DNA of 64,000 nucleotides. Origin: Takifugu bimaculatus. Taxonomy: Eukaryota; Chordata; Actinopteri; Tetraodontiformes; Tetraodontidae. The notes beneath the pieces are model-generated. The model made no database searches. It was not told where the DNA came from and saw nothing but the letters and a program-made list of their open reading frames with translations. Positions 42,685-52,984 of this stretch are shown here, piece by piece (the first letter of the stretch is position 1; each line of letters begins with the position of its first letter). Position numbers and translations under genes: made by a program. The stretch is taken from the NCBI GenBank assembly GCA_004026145.2, contig CP034996.1, forward strand, positions 11,337,282 to 11,401,281. Reading direction: 5' to 3'.

Positions 42685-43689
42685 AGTTTTGAGTGTTGGG
42701 GGGGGATCTTTCATATTGTTCCAAGCTGAAATGTGGATTTTACACTCTAATTTCCCGCCTTCCTGGCGTGCGGGCATCAAAGGCAGCGAGCGCCGGCGAT
42801 CCCCGTCAAATGGTGGATTCCTGTCGCGTTCACCTCCACATGGAGGGCGCCGTTCCGCCCGTTAACGGGCCCACAGTCGCTGGTGTGTACAGTGACAACA
42901 GAACCGCCCCCTCCCCGTCGCCATACTCACTGCTTTGGACGTGCACGGTGCCAGTGGAGTTGTCCTTTCCCAGCAGATTCTCCACCACACATGTGTAATT
43001 CCCAGAATCCTCCACTCTGGCTCTGTTGATCTGGACCCTGGAGTTTTTCCTGTGGGAGACAACACTCGCACAGCTGAGTCAGGGGATTGACGGCGAGAAG
43101 GAAACAGCAACGAGTGGAAAGAGCCAGGGAGACAACGGCGGCGGGGCAACCGGTCGCCGCTTCTCCAGGGTGACAAGTTCACCTAATCTGGGCCAGAAAA
43201 CAGCCGACGCTAGCAAGAGTCCGCAGAATTGTGGGTGTTTTCGCACGCCGCTGCAACGGCGGCAAGGTCGAATACACAATTCATGGTCTCTGTGGAGCAA
43301 ACGTTGACCAGGAAGTTGCAAATGTTGGAGTCTGCGGCGCTTTTAGGGCCGAATCACAGACTGTAGTGGGCTTTTATTTAATTTTAGAATGATAAAACTA
43401 TACTAGCTTCCTGGAAATGTGCTTCAGCTGTATCTGCTGCTAACAGCAACGTTGCGTTGACCTCCGCTCCTTTTCATCTCGCGCTGTCGTTAAGTTTACA
43501 AGACGCGGGCCATTTGTACTCACTGGCCGTTCTTTATTCGGACTTTTTTGCTTTTCTTCAGCTCGTTGCCGTCTTTGAACCACCTGTAGGTGGGGAGAGG
43601 GTTCCCCGTGGCCTCGCATTTCACCGTGAGCTTGCTGCCTTCGTCCACTCTCGTCGGAACCGTCATCTGTTTTAATTTTGGAGCCGCAG
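17393..43689 (-). CDS. nrg2: Neuregulin 2, 5'-incomplete (10 exons found)
   Basis: Membrane-anchored growth-factor precursor whose EGF-like domain binds ErbB3/ErbB4 receptors. Exons in order on -: 43689-43524, 43049-42931, 28128-28008, 25785-25709, 23205-23182 (alternative), 21827-21725, 21642-21519, 21428-21301, 21114-20893, 18047-17393. The joins keep one frame for about 579 residues. Order: Ig-like C2 domain (about 1-95, Cys in LTVKCEA and NYTCVVEN, Trp in YRWFKDG), EGF-like domain with six Cys (about 110-146), juxtamembrane stalk, membrane helix (about 179-197), and a long cytoplasmic tail with SSVGTSKCSSPACVEARARR, EDYETTQE and RRWRRSRLNGH. The tail separates nrg2 from nrg1. The first exon (signal/N-terminal region) was not found and must lie beyond 64000 or be unrecognisable. 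The a or b fish copy is not determined. Confidence 0.93.
18133..18173 (+). mobile_element. Short LINE reverse-transcriptase relic
   Basis: One frame on + reads SGVPQGCTLGPLL followed by a stop. This is the conserved GVPQGS.LGPLL block of non-LTR retrotransposon reverse transcriptases. Flanking sequence does not continue the domain, so only a tiny decayed fragment remains inside the last nrg2 intron. Confidence 0.5.
18174..20892 (-). other. nrg2 last intron, remainder
   Basis: Contains a short GC-rich, CpG-dense stretch near 18718-18790, whose GGCGAGCGCGCGA motif recurs near 19039. No exon, RNA gene or further repeat family was recognised. Confidence 0.65.
20893..21114 (-). CDS. nrg2: nrg2 exon: conserved tail segment
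   Basis: 222 bp between TTTGTCAG and GTGGGC. Encodes HEERTWSLEHSDSVLSDSPG, then SSSVGTSKCSSPACVEARAR and SFDSLGDSPHSD. The SVGTSKC.SPACVEARARRAA block is a strong NRG2 marker. Confidence 0.94.
21301..21428 (-). CDS. nrg2: nrg2 exon: Ser/His-rich cytoplasmic segment
   Basis: 128 bp between CCCAACAG and GTGTGG. Encodes YISKNIPATERVIRPATEGS and then a Ser/His/Thr-rich stretch. The YISKN.PAT start matches human NRG2; the second half is less conserved. Confidence 0.92.
21519..21642 (-). CDS. nrg2: nrg2 exon: membrane-proximal cytoplasmic segment
   Basis: 124 bp between CCAG and GTGAGT; the intron before it is only 82 bp. Encodes KQRKKMHNHLRQNMC and the stretch ANGPNHPGPGPEEIPMLD. The HNHLRQNMC motif is characteristic of NRG2. 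Confidence 0.95.
21725..21827 (-). CDS. nrg2: nrg2 exon: juxtamembrane and membrane helix
   Basis: 103 bp between CTGACAG and GTAAGT. Encodes AEELYQKRVLTITGICVALL, then VVGIVCVVAYCKTK: a single hydrophobic helix followed by a basic stop-transfer run. Nearly identical to mammalian NRG1 and NRG2. Confidence 0.96.
23182..23205 (-). CDS. nrg2: nrg2 alternative 24-nt microexon (beta-1 type)
   Basis: On - a 24-base exon with acceptor CCGGCAG and donor GTATGG. Joined to its neighbours it adds KHLGIEFME before AEELYQKR; the outer residues come from split codons. This is the juxtamembrane insert that defines the beta-1 form of neuregulin 1. Both phases fit exactly, so including or skipping it keeps frame. 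It would lengthen the stalk where the ectodomain is shed by metalloproteases. Confidence 0.88.
25709..25785 (-). CDS. nrg2: nrg2 exon: C-terminal EGF segment, PLRLYM type
   Basis: 77 bp between CTTCCCAG and GTATGT. Encodes CPGGYFGPRCLQTQPLRLYM and HNPFK, with the last two EGF cysteines. It corresponds to the human NRG2 variant with CPNGFFGQRC and PLRLYM. The alternative C-terminal EGF exon known from mammalian NRG2 (GYTGDRC type) was looked for between 23.2 and 28.0 kb and not recognised. Confidence 0.92.
28008..28128 (-). CDS. nrg2: nrg2 exon: N-terminal part of EGF domain
   Basis: 121 bp between TTTTCAG and GTGAGT. Encodes TTTLATGSGHARKCNDTEKA, then YCVNGGECYFIHGIDRLSCK, giving the first four EGF cysteines. 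The GHARKCN start and YCVNGG motif are shared with human NRG2. The Ig-to-EGF linker is only about a dozen residues, as in NRG2. Confidence 0.95.
30085..30190 (+). mobile_element. Dispersed fish interspersed-repeat relic
   Basis: The stretch around ACCCGGAGAAGAACCCACAC, then GGAGAACATGTAAACTTCAC and ACAGAAAGGATC, resembles a repeat found across fish genomes, whose intact form has nearby GGAGAACATGCAAACTCCAC and ACAGAAAGG. I recognise the motif from general knowledge; the family name is uncertain. Confidence 0.5.
31364..31394. repeat. (GCGT)n microsatellite
   Basis: About seven GCGT units in the large nrg2 intron. Confidence 0.9.
34953..34980. repeat. 28-base poly(C) run
   Basis: The longest homopolymer in the window. 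Its exact length should be treated as approximate because such runs are hard to sequence. Confidence 0.9.
38389..38525. repeat. (GCT)n / GCTAAT trinucleotide tract
   Basis: GCTGCT runs interspersed with AAT triplets. Read on -, it gives Ala- or Ser-rich open frames, which are not called as genes. Confidence 0.9.
38857..39154. repeat. 13-15-bp minisatellite with AACGTT cores
   Basis: About 20 units of CAGAGTCAACGTTAG (15 bp), mixed with copies lacking GC between units and with GAGACAACG variants. Later copies diverge (TCCACATTA, TCCATGTTAG). It lies in the nrg2 Ig-EGF intron. Confidence 0.92.
39969..40046. repeat. G-run / CTGCTGATGGA tandem repeat
   Basis: Three to four units of a 7- to 10-base G run followed by (CA)CTGCTGATGGA. 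Confidence 0.85.
40194..40231. repeat. (CA)n microsatellite
   Basis: About 18 CA units preceded by C runs with single T breaks. Confidence 0.95.
41031..41085. repeat. Three-copy 17-18-bp tandem repeat
   Basis: GATTCCCACTCAGGGAT-type unit repeated three times with one or two base changes. Confidence 0.9.
41257..41308. repeat. (CA)n microsatellite
   Basis: CA run with one T interruption in the nrg2 Ig-EGF intron. Confidence 0.95.
42617..42682. repeat. (CA)n microsatellite near the Ig exon
   Basis: About 33 uninterrupted CA units, some 250 bp from the 42931 exon boundary on its downstream (intron) side. Confidence 0.95.
42931..43049 (-). CDS. nrg2: nrg2 exon: second half of Ig domain
   Basis: 119 bp between CCCACAG and GTGAGT. 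Encodes KNSRVQINRARVEDSGNYTC and the segment ending VHVQS. It carries the second Ig cysteine in the typical D.G.Y.C context and NST and NYT sequons. It is separated from the preceding exon by a 474-bp intron and from the EGF exon by 14.8 kb. Confidence 0.93.
43524..43689 (-). CDS. nrg2: nrg2 exon: first half of Ig domain
   Basis: 166 bp, entering with two bases of a split codon after a T-rich acceptor (TTTTTTTAG) and ending before GTGAGT. Encodes APKLKQMTVP through RWFKDGNEL to the residues KNGQ. It holds the first Ig cysteine and the core tryptophan. Human NRG2 has the closely similar RPKLKKM and YRWFKDGKEL. Confidence 0.92.
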
Positions 43690-46600
43690 CTAAAAAAACA
43701 AAGAGAAGAGAGGGATGGAAAGAACAAATCATTTAGCACCAAATACTTGCTCACAGTGTTTCATGGTTAACTGGCTGTTTCAGGAGGACGGCGAGCGAGA
43801 TTCTCCGTCATCAGAGGCATCACAAGCTTCACCTCAGACTAATAAACAGCACCTGAAACCGGACCTGAAGCAAAAGCCGGCAGCCGTGACCGTAGCCCCA
43901 TTAGAGAAAAGCCACAGACGACAAACAACTGGAGAGACGAGTCGGTCGTGGTGGAATAATTATCTGATCCTGCTTCCATCATTGATTGAAACGTCTCTCA
44001 CCAGCAGAACCCTTTGTAGTCGGCAAAATTGGTGTTTACGGGAATAAAGGATGTGAAAACGTCTCCCGACGCCCTTTCTCCCGACAACGCGCCTAATTGA
44101 AAATATGTAAAAGTGCTCTTTGTCTAAACACGTGCACTGTATACATGCACACACGCCATACGTTCACACAAACACTCGGCAGCTGACAGCTGCACACATG
44201 TTTAGGAGAGGACTCATGGGGGGGGGGGGGGGGGCGGAACGAGAGGGAAGGGGTGAGCAGGGGTCAAGCAGGGGCTGGCCAGGGTGCCCCCCACTCCCTC
44301 TCTGTGTAACATTTACAATTTCATGCATATTTGAAATCAAACGGGCCAACAAATTACAGCTGTTTGCCCTGGCGGGGGGGAGGGGGGGGGGGGGGCTGAA
44401 GGACGGACGGGCGGCGGAATGGAGGCGAACAAAGCGTGACAGGTAAGGCGAGGTGTCGGGGCTTCCGGTAGACGCTGTAGCGGAGCGGCACCAGAAGTAC
44501 CCCCCCACCCCCACCCCCCTCAGAGAGCCCGTCCTATTTTACTGACCTGGTAAAGATGACACCTCTGCACGGGGGAAAACCCCCATAAAAAACAAAGTGA
44601 CGCGGCACTTTTCTCTAGTCAATGTTCCCGGCTGGCGCCGGCGCTGTTGATGTGACACCATTAACGGACTTCAGCCGTTGCCATTATCATAATTATCTCC
44701 CAGAAAGGTCACAAGGTTCTGTTCCTCAAAGTCAAGCCGACAAGCGTTTACATAAGAGAGGCGCTTGTTCGGATTTGTAAGATGCAAATGTGCTGCCAAG
44801 CAGCAGCGCCGCCGCCGCCGTCGCTCCCCGGTGGAAGCTGAAGGGGGCGCTAGCGAGCGAACAGGCCCGGCGGGTCACATGTGCTGGTCCAGCTCAACAG
44901 TAGCTGTCAAACCTCAACAACAAATCAGCCGTCGTGTAATTTAACGTCAAACATGCGGAAATTTCACGGGTCGAACCGGAGACGTTTCCCACACTCCCCC
45001 GTTTGCTCCGGCTACTCGCTAGTACCGACAGAAACAACCCGAGAACGAAACAAAACACATTTTTCTCTTTCTCTTCTCTGCTGGTTTTTTTTTTTTTTTG
45101 CTCGGCTGCCAAGAAGTGTTGTTTACTGCAGATGTGCAGGCTGGAACAGGCGTTACGCTGCAGCCAAACGAAGGCATCTCTTCCCGAGCATGCTCAGTGA
45201 TGCAAGGCTAGCGTCGGGTCACGCCGCCGACGCTAACGCGCTCGAGCCGCACCGACATCCGGGGGGGTTTGGATTCGCCGCATCGAGGACTCGCCGGACT
45301 TCGAGCTTGTTTTTCTCTCCGGTTTTTATGTCCAGAGTCTGAAGAACGCGGTGACACGGCGGAGCTAAATGGTCTGGATATAACGGGGGTGCTCGGCGGA
45401 GGTCGGGGGTCACGGGTCAGGGCCAGGAGACGGAGCAATAAACAGACGCGCTGTATATTGCTCTTTGCACCTACCGTGATTTCAGCAGATGGTTTTATTT
45501 ATTGGCAGGTTGTTTGTGTTTAATTGTCTCGGCTTTAATGAGGCTAAGCCGAGGACGACGTCTGTGTATTTGTAATAATCAGTGATCTGTCCAAGCAAAC
45601 AGAATTTATTGTCAGCCTGGTCATTACGACGGGGCCACATCACCTTCTCCAATCGCCAACCCTCAGTTTAACAGATTTTTGCCTTTTACTTGCCTGAATA
45701 TATCACATCTACTCCGACTTTAGCAGTGATCGACCCATATTAACAAGTGGACCTGGACCGTTTTTACTCTACAATCATCATTCAGACTTCATATGTGCAT
45801 TTTATTAATTTGCTCCCTTAAATTTATGACTGATGTTGACTTGCAAACCTGGAATTTGGCAGGATAACGCCAATATTCCGCAGCGTTGGGTAGTCCCTTA
45901 CATGTGCTGGAACAAAGATAATGAAATGTCACGTTAAAATTAGCTCGCAAACAGCACAGATCAATGGAAAAAGCAGCGAGTCAGCAGTTCAATAGAGGCT
46001 GTTTGTTGCTAAAATTACTCCGCGGCTGCCAAGACAGTGGCCTTTTATCTGTGGACGGCTTCCTGTTGGAAAATGTGAGCGATGATATTTGGGTCATTTG
46101 GAAAAAATCAAGTCAAAGATTCCACCACGAGACGCGCCTTTGTAGCGCGGCGCTCGCTAACCTTAACGAGCTATTCTGGGGGTGGAACTTTGTGTTTCGC
46201 CTCGCTCGGTCTAAGATTGAACCGTCCCGAGTGGATTTGGGACGACGTAAAGGCAGAAATGTGCTTCTCCCTTTGAGGTGTGACATCACAGACGCCAGAG
46301 GCCACATGTTCTTCGTCAGCTGCTCTCTGTGATTTAACAGAAGTTGGTGACTCTATTGGAGGTGATGTTAAGTGAAGATCAGATGGCCCAGAGGCCCAAC
46401 GGGCGGCCCATTCCTCTGACTTCAGCATCACGCCGGCTGATGGAGAAGGTACAGATATCTCCACTTCGGTTAATCACAGATGAGGAGCTGCCGATCAAAC
46501 TGCCGACGGGCAGCTAGTTTCTACCGATGACTCGGCAATTTAAGCACACACAGAAGACGGTGAGCGCCGTTTCAGCCAGATGCAACAGAAAAGGCCAAAA

Positions 46601-46761
46601 GGACGTGGTTGTTGTGGCCACGCGCACCATCGGACCCTCCAGCTCCCAAATGCAGATGTTTGACATGTTACAGCCCAAAGATCGGCTCTAATCCCAGTTT
46701 TACCCAGTTTACATGAACAAACCAACGTTGACTTTGAGCCGTAACGTCCAGAAACCTAATT

Positions 46762-46829
46762 ACCATCTTAATGACCATCTTAACTACCATCTTAACGACC
46801 ATCTTAACTACCATCTTAACTACCATCTT
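46762..46829. repeat. 12-bp tandem repeat ACCATCTTAACT
   Basis: Six copies, alternating ACT and ACG or ATG endings. Confidence 0.9.
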
Positions 46830-48538
46830 GGTGTGATCTCCAGAAAAAACCCCCAAAAAGCTTCGGTATCAGCTAATCCAATGATTGGGGCTCGAATGAA
46901 TCAGTTTTGAGGTTTCAGTGGACTTTTGTTGTTTTGTTTTGTTGTTTGTTGTTTAGCATAGAACAGAACTGTGAGGACTGCTTTTATTTTCCCTTCATAT
47001 CCATAGAAAACTATCTAGAAATGTGCTTTTGCATCTGAGTGTTCTCCCTAATTAACAAAACAATAAGCAAAGCGCTCCTGGGAGACACACAGCGGCCTCG
47101 TTTCCCATTAGCCTGGTGAGAAAAGCATCCAGCGATGATGAAGCTTCGGCTCAACAACGGCCCGATTCTCTCTTTTTGAAGCGGCGGGGCAGCTGCAGAC
47201 ATGGACTATAAAAACCTAATCTGAGAATAGAAGCCTAACGGGCGTGTCAACAGCTCCAGCCTTGGGTAAGAGTTTGAAACCCCAGCACAGGAAGCGCTTC
47301 AAAAACAATGTGACTTGATGAATTAACAAAGCATCTGTCGTTATTATTGAGTTAACATTTCTGTTTTACTTCCAGGAGCTTAGGAGAGGAATTCGAGGCA
47401 TGCCTTTGTGCTTCTCCCTCCTAGACAAAGTATCCCTGATTACTCCAGCGTTATGTCACCTCGCTGCGAGTTGTCAGAAGACAAATTGCGTGGTAAGACA
47501 AAGAAATGGGTTCTCCATGTGGGAAACCGCTCACTCGTCTCTGTAATGCGACATCTGTTCATAGATATCATTTCAGCAGACTCCCAGCACAACCAGCGCA
47601 TGTTCCCCAAACGATACGTTCCTTATATGTGACTCAAAAACACCCAAAGAGCGAGAGTGTTGCAATCAGTGTTAGCTGGGGGGGGGTTAGCTTCCACCAC
47701 AGGATGAATGTGACTTAGCTCATTAATGTTGATTCTTTATTGCCTTTAAAGTGATTCCTGCTCGACCGCGGCCACTCAGAAGAACTTGTGTTTATGTCGA
47801 GCGTTTGGAGCGGCCCCAAAACCAGCTCCGAGACGCTGGAATGGCAGATTTCCAAAGCGTTACCCTCAACAAACACGTCTGGGGTTCGGTTTCGTCCTGA
47901 CTGATTTGTTCCTCCCAAAGTCGTCCACCAAAACGGGAAATTTCATTTGAGCCGCTCTCTGGTGGAACCGACGATGACGATGATGAAGCAAACGTCATCG
48001 AACAACCTCCCTCCTCGAGCAGCACCGCGGGGGGGGGGGGCATCTCAGATTACCCACGGGGGTATCTGGGTATCATTCCCTCGGCCCACATCTGACAGCT
48101 GATGGAAACACTGAAATTAAACATCACAAACGAGGTGGAGCCGATCATAAAACGGGAAAAATCCAAATGAGCCGCCTCCTCCTTCACTTCCGGATGTGGC
48201 TTCAATAATAACAATGGTAATAACAGCGGTAATAACAACGGTAAAAAGAGTCAACCGCCACCATTTGTTATGGTGGACGACCTCATGCGTTAGCGGCCTT
48301 CGTGGGGTCAAACGACGAGCCCGAGGCCACGCCCCCTTCGCTTTGGGCTAGGAGATTTTCGACCGCTCAAACAACGGCGTGAAGCGGGTTGAGAGCTCAC
48401 TCGGCAGCGCACGGTCCGCTGGATGACAGCCTCCTGTAATTAACTAAGTGTGAACATTTCTGCTCGCCACCACATCTTGAAGCACTAAAACCACCAACAT
48501 GTGAGGTTGAAACCGCAGCGGGTCGAGTCCACATCACA

Positions 48539-48561
48539 CGGCGGCGGCGGCGGCGGCGGCG
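48539..48561. repeat. (CGG)n trinucleotide repeat
   Basis: About seven perfect CGG units. Confidence 0.9.
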
Positions 48562-51500
48562 TCCCAACTGGAAACTGATGAGCTTCCAATGGACGATGTC
48601 AAACAGCGTCAAATAATCTGGTGGGCCCGAAGGTTAAAGGAGCCTGGCGGGCGGCCTTTAGCGGCCGGTCTCACGCTGTTGTGACTTCTTCTGGGGAAAA
48701 CTTCTACATTTTTTTAGGGAGTGCTTATTTGAATAAATCTAAAAAAAAAGAGACACAACTATAAAGCACTCGGACAGCCCAGCGCTCCGCCAAGGCTCCT
48801 AATCTCCCCCACATGTCAGTACCTCTGCTGAAGCCTGATCCCGGCTTTCTCTGTCATTTTGTGCCAAACATTCTGGGCATTATTTGTGGAATTACAAGCA
48901 AAAGAAATGTTGAAATTGGCCCGATCCGGCGAGAGCGAAGCATCCCAAATAAGTAAATAAATAAATAAATGCGGAAAGTCCTCGTTCCAGATGGCGACCT
49001 GGATCGCAACCAAAATGTAATCAATTGTTTCTTTCTGGTCGCTCCAAACCCGCCCATCATATTTTTTAAAACAACATTGGAACATAAATGAACTGAACAG
49101 CCTTGAGGTAAAGATCCATAATTTTCTAACGTTGTCACTTTACATTTACAGCTTTTGTTTCCTTATTTTTATCGGCTGCTAGTTGAGAGACAATCGGCTC
49201 TCGGTGGGGAGTAATGAAGAAAATCTAGACGCACGAACCCAAATGACCTCCCTTGAAGCCAGTTCACCTCCAAGACTCCACCAACAGCCCGACTTTAGGA
49301 CCGGACCGGTGCAGAACTTCGGATCAGGAGGGACTCACTCGCTAATTGTTGGCAGGAGGAAACTTCCAGAGCCGAAGCTACGATGCTAAAAGCTAACCGA
49401 AGCTCGATTTATGACTGATTGCTTGCATTGAGCGGCGCTGGAGCGCGCCCTGTTTACAGCTGCGTGCTGCTGGGCTGCAGCTTCTTCCTGCATCTGGTGG
49501 ATGCTGGTGGAATTTTCCTTCCATGTTTTGGCCCCCGTCCGGCTCTCTTTGATGGGGGGGGGGGCTTGCAAAGGTTCACATTTCACAGTTACTCCATCAA
49601 CCTGGCCCACGAATAAAAGGACGTGGAAAGGAAATGCGCTGATCAATGGCTGCTGCCAGAGGTCACCGCGCATCCAGGCCGTGGCGTGCACATGGCGCTC
49701 GTCTTCGCCCCGGCTGACGTGACTGGAGCCGACGGGGATTTTCAGGATAACAACCAGCATTACTTAATAAAGTTGCTTTTTTTGCGTAACAGCTGATTCA
49801 CCTATTATGACATCGGTATGAAGAGAGCAGCGTAACACAAACGTTACACATCCGCTCAAAAACACGCGGTTCTCATAACGCCGCCTCGCGGAAGCCAAAT
49901 GGGCCGCGGAAAATGGCTCAATCAATACCGCTGCAACCAAAGCGCATTTCTGTGTTAGCACTTCGCCAAAGTGGCAATTATCTTAAAAGTCTGGCCGTAA
50001 ACATCATTTTATTTTTTTGTTGATGAATCAATTTAGGACATTGATTTGTTTATGGCGCTGCGTGATAAATAAGGTTAGTAAAACCAAAAGCGTGGAGCCT
50101 TAATACGTCTAATAGGCACACAAACGATCCCGGTTATGGAAAATAAGGTGTGGTACCAGTACCTGGAACAAAAAGAAGGAGCCCGGTGTTGCTGTCTGTA
50201 AATAATATTACCATGACACGCAAACAGAGGCAAGTTTGGCCTCATGCGACGCTTCACAGGACACCATAACAAGAATTATCGTTAAGTATCGATACGGTTT
50301 TGACAACGGTAGCAACAGGCTTCTTTACGCTAATGACCCTTGGAAAATGACGTCTCACAGTCGGTTTCAACGACGACGTTTTGTCCGTCTAAAGTTGGTG
50401 AAAAGTGACTGACGTCTGACTCTCACAGCCACGACAGAGCTCTCATGGGCTGGATTACATATAATTATATTTTGACACGCCTCATCCTAGCAAGTGCGTG
50501 TACATACATGAGTGGGGGAAAAAACCTACCCCATACAAACGTTTAACCGGTGCGATAGACTAAACAGTCCTGCAAACCGCGACCAGCTGCAGTGCAAATC
50601 TTCACCAGAAACCTACAGATCCGAGCAGCTACGGTGCATTATTGCGAAACTAACGCGCCTCAGGACAGATAGACAGGTGGCGGAATGGTTGGCAAGCAAC
50701 AGTGGCTATCAATCAAACATCACCAATGATGAAATTGGACTTTAATTGGGACGATAAACAGATTCTTCCTCGGCTAATGTGTCTCCTGTCGCTACCGCTG
50801 CTGCTGTTGTAGCACCATTTATCAGCCTTTTATCCGTAAACACGCTACAGAAAGGTTGCTAGCATAGCTGCTAGAACATCCAAAGCCTGGAATAAAGAAA
50901 AGCAGGACGCTCTTTAGACAGCGTGCACTGAAAGGTGCATGATGGGAGATGTTTGCTCTGACTAGCTGAATTACTTTTCACTGCTCTGCGAAGCAGCATC
51001 CATGTAAAACAGGAGAAGTTTGTGCTCCCGACCCATTTCAGTGTTTCAAATGTCACTCTTGTGAGAGGATTTGACTAGTTAAAACACCTTTCTCTATCTA
51101 AACACCAGCACTACAAAGGTAAACAGAAAGGTGGATTAAGCTCCCGATGCTGGATGACCTGTTTTTGGAGCCTTAGGTCCCAAAAACAGGCCTGATAACG
51201 CGCATTAATGCAAACGCCACTGAGTGTTGCTCCATTTTAACACAGTTTGGAAATAGGCTACCCTATTTACTCATTCAGGCTGATCGAAACTAGCAGTTTC
51301 ATTAAGTAAGAGAAGAAGAAAATGATTTGAGGTCAGATCGTGTGAGTATTGTGAGTATCGGTGGAAAACAGCAGCTGAACGAGCGGCGAGTTTAAGTGAG
51401 CGTTGACAGAAACCAGCGATTCACAGCCACAGTTTCACTTGGATTCCAGTCGTTTTGTGAAAAGCAGAGAGAATAAACTAGAGTAAACCTATCACACCCA

Positions 51501-52470
51501 GTTCCTCTGTGTGTGTGTGTGTGTGTGAGTGTGTGTGCAAGCGTGCGCGTGTGTGAGACAGCTGCAAGCTTTCATTAACAAAGATGCCAAGAAGAAGCGG
51601 GAGAGATTCCAGCGAACAGCGAGTCAACGTTTCAGGAACTTGACTCAAAGCGGACAAAAGCAACCGTAGACGATTGAAACGTTGAGTCAAGTCGTCACAC
51701 AAAGGTTCGAAAAGCAGCAAAAAAAGGCGCCGTGCGCTACAACGTGCGCTCCAGCTCCGAAACTATGACATAAGGGAGCAGAAGGACCCCTATGAGATGC
51801 TCCGCGTGATACAGTATCTGATCCCAGCAGGCGTGACACGCAGGTACAACGGGAGGATCTGGTCCAGAAAGTGTCCCTGGAACGGGGGTTGGGCTCCCCC
51901 GTGACCCGAGGTCAGCCCAGTGACATGCTGCGGCTTGTCGGGGTCCTTCACCGAGCGTGTTTATGGCTGGGAGAGACAGGCAGCTCCCGCGTGCGCTCTT
52001 CCAATGTCAAAGCGGCTTCCAGCAAAAAGTAGACTTTCTATGTGGGATGACTCACCGCATGCTGAGAATTAAGCAAAAAGCTCTGTGGAACTATTGAATT
52101 ATTCACCCTGTCAAAACGTGTCTAATGAAACACGGCGGGGCCATTCCAAGTTGCAGAACAAAGCCTTTCAAACCCGATGAATGAGCCAACATGTTTCTCT
52201 TCCAACCTGCCTTTGACAAAAATGCTGGTGTTACAGGAAAGCTCCTAATGCCACTGTACTTTGTCTCGGCCCGAGCGGAGCCTGGTGGAAGTTTCAGCTG
52301 ATTGTTCTGTTTCCGCGCACGAGTCCTCCACATCCCTGAAGCCTACACACGCCATATGCATCAGGAGACCTGTGACAATCGGGCGGCAAGCTTTAACAAG
52401 TCGGTAGGTGGGGGGGGGGGTCTCGCTGTCATGTTGGTACTCTGACATGAGCCCAATGTCACACAAACAG

Positions 52471-52504
52471 GACGGGACGGGACGGGACGGGACGGGACGG
52501 GACG
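52471..52504. repeat. (GACGG)n pentanucleotide repeat
   Basis: Six perfect GACGG units followed by a degenerate one. Confidence 0.9.
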
Positions 52505-52830
52505 CGAGGACGAGCTGTTACACACAATCCAACATGAATGTCTCTTTACCTGCAGACGGATCAGCCTCTTTCTCCTTTTGTCCTTTCTTATTCCCCTTCT
52601 TTCTCCCTTTCTTATCTTTCTTCTTGCTCTCCGTCATGCTGTCACAAGAAAGTAAATCCTCTCAGGACAAGACTGGAGAAAAATAACAATAGTAGTAAAA
52701 TCCCAGGTAGTCCGATTGGGAGCGTGTGACAAGTGGACACCAGCAGACTCTGAGCCTGTGAGAGCGACTCTCCTCCTATATAGACTCGTTCTAATCAAGT
52801 ACAGCACGGAACCACCTACTCACAGCAGGG

Positions 52831-52984
52831 CAGAGAGAGAGAGAGAGAGAGAGAGGGAGGGAGGGAGGGAGGGAGGAAAAATAGGGAGAGAAAGGTAGAG
52901 AAGCAGTGCTCAGGGAAACTAAGGGCTAAAGTGAGAGAATACGAGAGAGAGAGCGAGGGAAGGAGGGAGGGAGGGAGGGAGGGA
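52831..52984. repeat. (AG)n and (GGGA)n tracts
   Basis: Two purine tracts, at 52831-52876 and about 52944-52984, each AG-rich then GGGA-rich. Confidence 0.85.

Larger units (their letters stand above)
28129..42930 (-). other. nrg2 intron between Ig and EGF exons (14.8 kb)
   Basis: No exon of another gene was recognised on either strand. The intron contains several simple repeats, an interspersed-repeat relic near 30.1 kb, a 28-base C run, a (TGC)n tract and a 13-15-bp minisatellite, listed separately. Spacer-type exons between Ig and EGF, as in nrg1, were not found. Confidence 0.7.
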